Origin: JBNJEM01 sp051745935
Lineage (GTDB): Bacteria > Planctomycetota > Planctomycetia > Pirellulales > Pirellulaceae
Assembly (NCBI GenBank): GCA_051745935.1
Contig: JBNJEM010000163.1
Location: 1-12,567, forward strand
Reading direction: 5' to 3'
Length of the DNA stretch: 12,567 nt
The position numbers were made by a program, and so were the translations under genes. Positions 6,411 to 12,567 of this stretch are shown here, piece by piece. The notes under the pieces were generated by a model. It was not told the origin of the DNA and did not search any database. It saw nothing but the letters and a program-made list of their open reading frames with translations. Numbering within the stretch: position 1 is the stretch's first letter; every line of letters begins with the position of its first letter.

Positions 6411-9224
6411 TCAATGGCGGCCGGTCCGGTTTTGAGCCCGTTGCCGGGCGTGGCTGAGGGCGTCCAACATGCTGTCATCCCCGGCTTCCTCCCGCCGGTC
6501 GCCTTCGGCGGGCGTTTCGTGGCCCGCGGAGGCTGGTGGCTCGGCGGCCGGCGAGTCGGGCTCGCCGGGCCGCGGTTCCACGCGTCGGCGAGTACGACGC
6601 TGGAGGGTTGAGGCAGCCCGCCGCCGGGCCGCTTGGATGGGCCGCGGCACGCTTGTTCGCAACCAACGCACCGATAGAACTCGCGTGCGACGCTGGATGA
6701 TCTCCAGGAGAAAGATCGCGACGGCGGCCAACAGCAGGTATGAGCTCAAGGGGATCAGACGAGGTTTCCAGGGAATGGCGTTCCAAATGTCAGCCAGATT
6801 CAAGCGAGCGCGGCCCGCGGTGGAGCTGGCCAGTTGCTCCAACGCCGCTTCGCCGCGGCCGGGCTTCCTGGGCAGGTACTCGGGCGAATACGGCAAGCAC
6901 ACGGGTGCGAGTGTGGCGTTCCCGAGCTCTGGTGCCGAGATGGTGGCCAGGAGTGTTTCGCTGCCGGACAGCGGGATTTCCCCGACCAGTGTATCGGCCG
7001 AGGACCAGCGCATGGGGGCATTGCTGGTCGCCGCGGTTTCTCCCGGGCGTGCGGCAAGGAGCGACAATTCAGGCAAGCGGGAAAACGGGGGCGTCTCGCG
7101 CGCGGGATCGAGGTGCAGTTCGATGCGGCAGACGCCGTTTCGGAGTTCTTGCGTGGCGACCACTCCGTCGCCCAGCCCCTGGGCCTCGCCCGCCGTCCAC
7201 CGGGCGAGCGACGTGAAGAAGTCGCCGGTTTGATCCCAACTGGCAATGGGCCCGGTGTACTCTCCGTCGGCCTCGCCCGCGTAACACGATACTCGCCCCA
7301 GTCCGGCCTGCCACGTCGCCAGCACCGGGGCTTCGTATTCGTCGACCGAGACCAAAGCCAGGTTCGCATTGGGCCGCGGATAGCAGAGGTTATATCCGCC
7401 GATATTGGGAAAATCGCCGAACGGCTGCCGGGTAATCGTCATCAGTCCGCCGGTGGGGCGCACCCCGACAGGGTCCTCGAGGAATGCGCTGCGGGCGACG
7501 AGGAACATGTCCTGAGCGAACAATCGGGGCAACTCTTGGGCGATATTGGTGAACATGCACTGCCCGCCGGCGCGTCGCGCGATGTCTTTGAGCAGCGGGG
7601 CGTCGCGATCCGTCTCGCTACCCAGCCCGACGACGCTGATGGTGATCCCCGCCTTGACGCAGTCCTCGACCAGTTTCTTATAGTTGCCGGGCCGCTCGCT
7701 GTCCGCGGCGTCGGCGAACAGGATAATGTGCCGGGTGCCCGCCGTGGCGGACGCGATCATCCGCGTGGCGGCGGACAACGCCTCATGGACGAAGATGCCT
7801 CCGCCGGCCGAATCGATCCGCAAAACCTCACGACGAATCGCATTGCGGTCAGTGACGTCGCGCAGCGCGACGATCTCGTGCGGCGTGCTATCGACGGCCA
7901 GGCATCCGAACTGGTCTAGAGGCCCGAGCATGTCAACCACTTCGGCGGTGGCCAGGTTGGCCAGGTCCATTTTCGCCCGTCCGCCGGGCACGGTCATGGC
8001 CATGCTGCCGCTCCGGTCCAACGCGACGACCACCGCCAGGGACAGCTTACGGTGCTCGCGGCGCAGTTCCATGGAGACCGGCATGATCGGATCGAGCGGG
8101 CTCTTGAAATAGCCGCCGGGACCATAGCTGTCTTTGCCCCCGGTGAACATGAGGCCGCCGCCGCTTTGCGAGACCCAGGCTGCAAGATTTTCCATGCCCA
8201 CATGGCCAATGGCCGAGGCCGGCGTGTTTTCCAGGACCACGGCGGCGTAGCCGGCCAGTCCTTCCAGCGTCCAATCACACTGGGACGGCGTAGCCGTTTG
8301 TATGTCAAGTCCGCCCTCGGCAAGAAGCGGCGGAAGCCCCGACGCGCCGGACGTATCGACGCACAGCACGGGCCGCGCGCCGCGCACACCAACCAGCAGC
8401 CGCGCGCGGTTGTTCTCGGGCACCGGATCGTTCCCTTCACCTTCGACTCGAAGCTGGTACGAGGAAACGCCCTGCTCGGCGGCGGTGTCCCGGAACACCA
8501 GCCGGCTCAAGCCGGACCCGACGTGCCGTGTGCCCCGCGAAATGACCGTCGAGCCGCGAAGCAACTCGTAGGAGACTGTCTGACCGCGGGGGGCATCGAG
8601 CCAAGCGGTGATCATGAACGACTCGCCCGGCATCACCGAGTCCGGGCCGCCCACACGTTCGATCGCCAAGTCGTTGGCCTGGTGGCGCTCGATTACTCGG
8701 TAGTCGACAGCCACGCCGGCCGCGGCCGCTCGGGCCGCCGCGGAAGCGATGTCGCGGCCGGTCCACCTGCCATCGGAGAGCACCAGTAGCCGGCCCGGCT
8801 CGTCCCGGCCGATCAGCGACAGGCCCAGGTCGATGGCATCGGCCAGATGGGACGCCTCGCCCCCCACGTCGGCGGAAAACCCGGTGAATTTTCCCTGCTG
8901 AGGCGATTGTTCGACCGCGGCCGTCTCGGCAAAGGACACGACCCCCAGCTCGTCGCTGGAACGCATTGCCGCGTGCACCAGATCGGCGGTCTCCTGCTGC
9001 AGAGCGGCACTGCCGGCCGGCATCGACAGGCTCCGGTCCATGACCAGCACCACTGTCCCGGATCGCGACGGCAATCGCACGCTCAGCCCGCATAGCGCCA
9101 GCAACAACAGAACCGAGCCAACCAGCCGCATGCCTTGCAGCAATCGCGAAGGAAGCCGCCAACGCCACATCGCCATGGCCAGCGGAATTGCCAGGACCAG
9201 CCAGAATGGATCGACCAAGGTCAT
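6411..9224 (-). CDS. Large membrane protein with two VWA domains and a glutamine-amidotransferase-like domain
   Basis: This 937-residue membrane protein probably acts in protein-protein assembly at the envelope. Two N-terminal membrane helices (about 7-21 and 33-50) lead to a first VWA domain whose metal site begins DRSLS (63-67). An Ig-like stretch follows, then a class I glutamine-amidotransferase-like segment (about 282-385) with GGLMFTGGKDSYGPGGYF. A second VWA domain begins DRSGS (403-407) and runs to about 580. After it the amidotransferase-like fold seems to resume (TWQAGLGRVSCYAGE, about 637-651), so the second VWA looks inserted. A third membrane helix lies at about 823-842, with a basic, proline-rich tail behind it. 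No catalytic Cys-His pair of a working amidotransferase is obvious. The start is set by the ATGA overlap with the upstream BatA-like gene at 9221-9224, preceded by a G-rich ribosome site. It is third in the leftward DUF58 operon, consistent with MoxR-VWA chaperone-type systems. Confidence 0.9.
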   Translation of the reverse strand: MTLVDPFWLVLAIPLAMAMWRWRLPSRLLQGMRLVGSVLLLLALCGLSVRLPSRSGTVVLVMDRSLSMPAGSAALQQETADLVHAAMRSSDELGVVSFAETAAVEQSPQQGKFTGFSADVGGEASHLADAIDLGLSLIGRDEPGRLLVLSDGRWTGRDIASAAARAAAAGVAVDYRVIERHQANDLAIERVGGPDSVMPGESFMITAWLDAPRGQTVSYELLRGSTVISRGTRHVGSGLSRLVFRDTAAEQGVSSYQLRVEGEGNDPVPENNRARLLVGVRGARPVLCVDTSGASGLPPLLAEGGLDIQTATPSQCDWTLEGLAGYAAVVLENTPASAIGHVGMENLAAWVSQSGGGLMFTGGKDSYGPGGYFKSPLDPIMPVSMELRREHRKLSLAVVVALDRSGSMAMTVPGGRAKMDLANLATAEVVDMLGPLDQFGCLAVDSTPHEIVALRDVTDRNAIRREVLRIDSAGGGIFVHEALSAATRMIASATAGTRHIILFADAADSERPGNYKKLVEDCVKAGITISVVGLGSETDRDAPLLKDIARRAGGQCMFTNIAQELPRLFAQDMFLVARSAFLEDPVGVRPTGGLMTITRQPFGDFPNIGGYNLCYPRPNANLALVSVDEYEAPVLATWQAGLGRVSCYAGEADGEYTGPIASWDQTGDFFTSLARWTAGEAQGLGDGVVATQELRNGVCRIELHLDPARETPPFSRLPELSLLAARPGETAATSNAPMRWSSADTLVGEIPLSGSETLLATISAPELGNATLAPVCLPYSPEYLPRKPGRGEAALEQLASSTAGRARLNLADIWNAIPWKPRLIPLSSYLLLAAVAIFLLEIIQRRTRVLSVRWLRTSVPRPIQAARRRAASTLQRRTRRRVEPRPGEPDSPAAEPPASAGHETPAEGDRREEAGDDSMLDALSHARQRAQNRTGRH

Positions 9225-10978
9225 ACGCCGCGTCCCCCCGTGGTTCTTGCCAGAAGTGCCAGGTGCCCGACCATGGCGGCCAGCGCCATCACCAGGAAAA
9301 CCCAGCTGAGGCTGGCCCGCCGATCTTGGTAAGCTGTTGACTCGTTCCAGTCTCCCCAACGGCCCGATTCGCAGTCCGCCAGGTTTGATTCATCGCGAGA
9401 CACGGCATTACAGGCGAACCGATACTTCTCGTCCGCCGCCTTGACTGTGTGCAGGCCGACGTGCTCGGCCGGGACAGCCAGCCGGCCCCCTCGTACCTTC
9501 AGTTCGCGCCGGGTTCCCTCCGGGCCCAGGATCTCGATGCGATCAGACGTGCCTTCCAGCGACACGGCCACGTCTTGTCCCAGGCGCGCGTTTGGGGCGG
9601 CGATCCCCGGCAGCCCGCTCCGCCGCCATTCGATCAAGTTAGTGAAGAAGATGGGCCAGTCGGGCGTGTTCTGAAATGTCGACGTTTTGGCCACGAAGGG
9701 CATCTGAACCCGGCGCCGACCAGAGAGATCCTCGATCTCGGTTAGCAGCGGCACATTGCCCGCCGTAATGATCGGCAGACCATCAGGATCACTTTTTGGC
9801 GACGCCGACCAGACGACGTTTTGCAACGAAATCCCTCCAGTCAACGGGTGGCCGTGGTCAATCACGAACGGCCCCGTATACGCCACGGCCTCCTCGCCGA
9901 CGAGCAGTTCCAGACGCCATGCATCATGCTCGGCGGCGGGATGGTCGGCGATCACAAGTTCCGGCCGCTCGGCGACACGGAGTGTCTCGCCGGTGGCCTC
10001 CAGCGCCCGCTCGACCGCCTCTCGCAAGTCCTCCTCGCTCAGATCCACCCGCACGCGGAGCGGTTTCGTCGAAACTGGAAGTAACAGCACCTCGTTGTCC
10101 AGCGTCAAAGCATCTGGTTGGAGCCGCGCGCGGAGCGATGGCGATCGGGTGGAAAGATCAAGGAACACTCGTTTGGCCGCGCCGGCGGCCAGATCCAGCG
10201 TGCTACGTCTGGGCTGGTCAAAGTCCGCGCCTTCGACAATCAGTTCGGCCGTGGCCGAGGACTCTGACAGATTCGTGAGTTCCAACAGCACGCGTTGAGT
10301 CTCGCCACTTCGGGTGCGGGTGGCGGCGGTGAACGCCACGTTCGGCCGTGGCTCGCCGAACGCCCACCACTCGGTGCGACCACCGGAAAGTTCCGAGTCT
10401 GGCGGGTGATCAGTCAACACCAGGACTCGGGCAGCCGGACCACCCAGTTCGGCCGCCAACCCCATCGCCGCCGGCAAGTCAGCCGTGGGACTTTGGCAGA
10501 TCCAGGGAGTCAACACCGCCGCGGCCTGTTCGGGCTCGCTGATCGCCTGGCCCAACACGCGCGGCTGAGCCCCGGCCAAGACGAATCGGGCCAGATAGCG
10601 GTTGCGGCGCAGTTCGTCCGCCAACGCCGCCGAGGCCCGATCCCGGACGCTTTGCGAGTCGGAATCGCCCCCCTTGGCTCGCATGGAATATGAATCATCC
10701 AGCACGACCATCAGCGGCCGGACGACGTCGCGTTTCACGAACGCCGGCCCGGCGGCGGCCAGGACCACAAGGGCGATGGCCAACAGTTCCAAGAAGAACG
10801 TCAGCGGCGTCCGCAGTCGATCCAACGTCCGCCCACCCTGCCGAGGTGAACGGGGATCGATCCAAAACGCCAGGTTCGATACGACCCGCTCCCGCGACCG
10901 GCTCCTCAGCCAATAAATGGCCGCGAGCAGCGGTAGGGCCAAAAACCCGAACAGCATGAGCGGTGAAGTGAAAACCAT
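9221..10978 (-). CDS. BatA-like VWA membrane protein
   Basis: This 585-residue protein has the layout of BatA N-terminal domain proteins found with DUF58 and MoxR genes. MVFTSPLMLFGFLALPLLAA carries the first membrane helix (about 8-24), with a short basic linker and SNLAFW behind it. A second helix lies at about 59-78 (FFLELLAIALVVLAAAGPAF), then a VWA domain with an intact metal-site opening DDSYS (94-98) and a PTADLPAAM segment that keeps the typical Thr. A long beta-rich periplasmic-type region follows, and a last membrane helix lies near 558-576. ATG at 10978 starts the family-typical N-terminus. The frame stays open upstream to 11242, but that part covers a REP-like palindrome pair and has no family character. 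The last base of its TGA overlaps the next gene's ATG region (ATGA), implying translational coupling. Role inferred: envelope-associated partner of an AAA ATPase system. Confidence 0.9.
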   Translation of the reverse strand: MVFTSPLMLFGFLALPLLAAIYWLRSRSRERVVSNLAFWIDPRSPRQGGRTLDRLRTPLTFFLELLAIALVVLAAAGPAFVKRDVVRPLMVVLDDSYSMRAKGGDSDSQSVRDRASAALADELRRNRYLARFVLAGAQPRVLGQAISEPEQAAAVLTPWICQSPTADLPAAMGLAAELGGPAARVLVLTDHPPDSELSGGRTEWWAFGEPRPNVAFTAATRTRSGETQRVLLELTNLSESSATAELIVEGADFDQPRRSTLDLAAGAAKRVFLDLSTRSPSLRARLQPDALTLDNEVLLLPVSTKPLRVRVDLSEEDLREAVERALEATGETLRVAERPELVIADHPAAEHDAWRLELLVGEEAVAYTGPFVIDHGHPLTGGISLQNVVWSASPKSDPDGLPIITAGNVPLLTEIEDLSGRRRVQMPFVAKTSTFQNTPDWPIFFTNLIEWRRSGLPGIAAPNARLGQDVAVSLEGTSDRIEILGPEGTRRELKVRGGRLAVPAEHVGLHTVKAADEKYRFACNAVSRDESNLADCESGRWGDWNESTAYQDRRASLSWVFLVMALAAMVGHLALLARTTGGRGV

Positions 10979-11302
10979 GGTTTGGCCTGGTCCGGTTACG
11001 GTGTTGTCAGCATCGCAGTCGACGTGTTTTGGGTTCGTCTGGTGTAGCCGTTCAGGGGTGCTGCCACACGGCCCGGACATGCAAGGCCCGCATGGATGCC
11101 ACGGGCTTGTCCCGTGGTGGTTCACGCTCGCCGCTACAAACCGGCTAGACTCACCACTGCTGCCCGTCGGTAGCGTGGAACGTAACGGACCACGGGACAA
11201 GCCCGTGGTATTTTGTTTCGAGCGGGTCAAAACGTCGTGCATCCACGATCGGACCGTGGTCTGATTTCGGAGAAGGGTTCGGTCGCGGATCAGAGATCCA
11301 CG
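10979..11302. other. Spacer between DUF58 and BatA-like genes, holding a REP-like pair
   Basis: This 324-bp gap interrupts an otherwise tightly packed operon. It contains two inverted palindromes (11099-11208). An open frame on the minus strand crosses it into the BatA-like gene, but its translation lacks family features and I treat it as non-coding. Whether the BatA-like gene is read through from DUF58 or has its own promoter here cannot be told. Confidence 0.6.
11099..11208. repeat. REP-like doublet of inverted palindromes
   Basis: CCACGGGCTTGTCCCGTGG at 11099-11117 is a perfect hairpin (7-bp stem, 5-nt loop). At 11190-11208 its exact reverse complement occurs, again a 7-bp hairpin with a 5-nt loop. 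The two units face each other across 72 bp. This pairing of identical palindromes in opposite orientation is the layout of REP/BIME elements, which are moved by REP-associated tyrosine transposases elsewhere in the genome. No such transposase is in the window. In mRNA the structure could stabilise the upstream DUF58 message or lower read-through. Confidence 0.85.
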
Positions 11303-12190
11303 TTACACATTGGGAATCCGTGCCACGGTCAGGATTCCTGCCTCTACGAGGGGCGAGAAATCCCAGTGGTGACAGATCTCCTCGGCCGCCAACGAAACAA
11401 ACACGGCTCCGGTCTGTCGGGCGGCCCGGCGCCAGTTTTCCCGATTGCGGCGGATGTTTTCACAATAGCGAGCGACCGCGGCAGCGTCCAGGTAAACTTC
11501 CTCCACCGCCTCACTTTCGCTGTCGACCAGTCGCAGGTTGCCATGCTGGGTGGGCGAGATGTCCTCCGAGGCCAATATCTGGATCACGTAGACGGCGGCG
11601 GCCCGGGCGCCGAGCGTGGCTAGCAACTCCCGCGGCTCGCCCAGCCAGAGGAGATCGCTGAGGATAACCCGAATGCCGTGTGGGCGCCAGGCGGGCGGAA
11701 GCCGCTGGAACGACTCGGGGGGGCTTTCGTCCGAGTCGAGTGAGAGATGTTTCCAGTGCGCCGGTATTTCGGTGCCACCGGGAATTGGGCGGCAGCCGCG
11801 GCCGGTCAGATACGCGCGGTGTGTCTGCCCCGCGTTGCCAGCCGCCGTGCACAGCGCGGCCGCCAGTCCCCATGTCGCGCGGCTCTTCTGGCTTTGGGGC
11901 AGCGCCATCGAGCGTGAGCCGTCGATCACCAGATCCAGATGGGGGCGGACTTCCTGGCGGTAAAGTTTCACAATCATTTTGTCGCTGCGACCGTACGCGG
12001 CCCAGTCTAATCGCCGCAAATCATCGCCTGGCTGATACTCGCGATGGTCCATGAACTCCATGCTTTCGCCGGCCAGGCGTCCCAGCTGCGCGCCTGCGGT
12101 GCCTTGGGGCGCCCGCCGCGGCGCCGCCAGGCAATACCGGGCCCCGGTTTGTTGGCCCGCGAGCAAATCCTCGGTGATCTGGTCGGTCAT
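11303..12190 (-). CDS. DUF58 family VWA-like protein
   Basis: The 295-residue protein carries the DUF58 signature GESMEFMDHREYQPGDDLRR followed by LDWAAYGRSDKMIVKLYRQE (residues 41-80), close to the family consensus ExxDxRxYxPGDDxRxIDW. A VWA-like domain follows, with metal-site residues D90-G-S92-R-S94 (LVIDGSRSM). No membrane helix is seen, so it is likely cytoplasmic. Such proteins are encoded between MoxR AAA ATPases and BatA-type membrane proteins and are thought to serve metal-dependent assembly or stress functions. It is the first gene of the leftward operon here, followed by two VWA membrane proteins and pncC. The ATG at 12190 is a reasonable start; upstream only GAG eight bases away resembles a ribosome site. 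A tandem repeat begins about 10 bases before the ATG, and no MoxR gene is within the 377 bp upstream. Confidence 0.93.
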   Translation of the reverse strand: MTDQITEDLLAGQQTGARYCLAAPRRAPQGTAGAQLGRLAGESMEFMDHREYQPGDDLRRLDWAAYGRSDKMIVKLYRQEVRPHLDLVIDGSRSMALPQSQKSRATWGLAAALCTAAGNAGQTHRAYLTGRGCRPIPGGTEIPAHWKHLSLDSDESPPESFQRLPPAWRPHGIRVILSDLLWLGEPRELLATLGARAAAVYVIQILASEDISPTQHGNLRLVDSESEAVEEVYLDAAAVARYCENIRRNRENWRRAARQTGAVFVSLAAEEICHHWDFSPLVEAGILTVARIPNV

Positions 12191-12204
12191 GACAAGCTCG
12201 GGAA

Positions 12205-12233
12205 AATATATTTCAGGCGGTCGGATTTGTCCG
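12205..12233 (-). promoter_or_regulatory. Possible sigma70-like promoter in repeat copy 3, facing DUF58
   Basis: On the minus strand CGGACA (12233-12228) is followed after 17 bases by TATATT (12210-12205). Transcription would begin about 8 bases before the DUF58 ATG, giving a near-leaderless message. Copy 2 has the same boxes and spacing. The match is moderate and unsupported by data. Confidence 0.35.
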
Positions 12234-12306
12234 GTTGGAACGCTGCCCGACGCAAGCCGTCCTCCCGTTGGTCGGACTCGCGGCGGAGAAAGTCATCCGC
12301 GATCGG
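12207..12306 (+). repeat. 100-bp dispersed repeat, copy 3 (tandem unit 1)
   Basis: The unit runs from TATATTTCAGGCGGTCGG to GCGATCGG and is followed directly by copy 4 at a period of exactly 100 bp. The two differ at one base (G at 12286, C at 12386). Its left flank GGGAAAATATATTTCAGG also matches copy 2. It begins just upstream of the DUF58 start codon. Confidence 0.92.
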
Positions 12307-12410
12307 TATATTTCAGGCGGTCGGATTTGTCCGGTTGGAACGCTGCCCGACGCAAGCCGTCCTCCCGTTGGTCGGACTCGCGGCGCAGAAAGTCATCCGC
12401 GATCGGTATA
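12307..12410 (+). repeat. 100-bp dispersed repeat, copy 4 (tandem unit 2)
   Basis: This is the second tandem unit, nearly identical to copy 3, ending in CGGTATA as copies 1 and 3 do. The G-to-C change at 12386 breaks one pair of the GCGGA/TCCGC stem that the other copies keep. The near-identity points to recent tandem duplication. Confidence 0.92.
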
Positions 12411-12567
12411 ACCATTCAGCTAATCTCCATTCAGACCTCGTCCATTCCAAGGCAATACCAACGTAGCTCGGCATTTCCGATCTCAAGAGCGCCGCGAAAC
12501 TCATGATGATTGTTGGCCCACTGTTTCCCTTTGGTACTCCGTTTGCGAATCAGGCATCCTGTTTTCG
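12411..12567. other. Right edge, no gene identified
   Basis: No gene is recognised. On the minus strand a frame from ATG at 12504 reads MSFAALLRSEMPSYVGIALE and then runs into the tandem repeat; it has no clear ribosome site and resembles nothing I know. It may be the eroded end of another repeat or an upstream gene. The MoxR gene expected upstream of DUF58 is not here. Confidence 0.4.

Noticed and set aside
9221..9359. Start of the large VWA protein at 9359
   Set aside because: The first 45 residues would overlap the BatA-like membrane segment. The ATGA overlap at 9224 and the family-like MTLVDPFWL start are a better fit.
10979..11242. N-terminal extension of the BatA-like protein
   Set aside because: The extra 88 residues translate the REP-like palindromes and are unlike the family, whose N-terminus fits the ATG at 10978.
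12207..12410. CRISPR array
   Set aside because: The units are 100 bp, directly abutting and have no unique spacers. No cas genes are present.
12201..12466. Open frames across the tandem repeats, which look like a repetitive protein
   Set aside because: The period of 100 bp is not a multiple of three, several frames are open at once, and the same translated strings recur in intergenic copies 1 and 2. The repeat is most simply non-coding.

Overview
The window looks like a chromosomal segment from a member of the Planctomycetota, perhaps a Pirellulales or Thermogutta-like relative. This rests on gene families seen here (VWA proteins with a glutamine-amidotransferase-like domain, a 431-residue unknown protein that resembles planctomycetal hypotheticals, and a secreted remnant with a PDFSYxGY motif), fairly high GC, weak or absent Shine-Dalgarno sequences before several genes, and many intergenic repeats. 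The assignment is from memory of families; no search was run.

Left part (1-3096): a leftward group carries a LipB-like protein, lipoyl synthase LipA and a small single lipoyl/biotinyl-type domain protein. LipA keeps all its iron-sulphur cysteines. The LipB-like protein has lost both residues known to be catalytic in E. coli LipB (Lys135 and Cys169), and the small lipoyl-type domain has Glu where the modified lysine should be. This co-occurring loss is the most interesting signal in the window. A good plus-strand terminator at 214-250 probably belongs to a rightward gene that ends left of the window.

Middle (3097-5890): a 487-bp gap with a dispersed repeat separates the divergent lipB-like and smpB genes. 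Rightward genes follow: smpB (trans-translation), a short secreted-protein remnant, and a 431-residue conserved-looking protein of unknown function.

Right part (5921-12190): a leftward operon reads DUF58 protein, BatA-like VWA membrane protein, 937-residue VWA/amidotransferase-like membrane protein, then pncC (CinA C-terminal domain, NMN amidase). The two VWA genes overlap by 4 bp (ATGA) and pncC starts 16 bp after the preceding stop. DUF58 plus BatA-type proteins usually accompany a MoxR AAA ATPase; none is in the window.

Repeats: a roughly 100-bp element occurs four times (914-1012; 3271-3377 inverted; 12207-12306 and 12307-12410 as a near-perfect tandem pair). One copy supplies the lipA stop codon, and the tandem pair abuts the DUF58 start, where its end carries a promoter-like sequence. 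A separate REP-like pair of hairpins (11099-11208) lies between the DUF58 and BatA-like genes, and a degenerate 81-bp tandem duplication lies at 760-910. No tRNA, rRNA, CRISPR array or transposase gene was seen.
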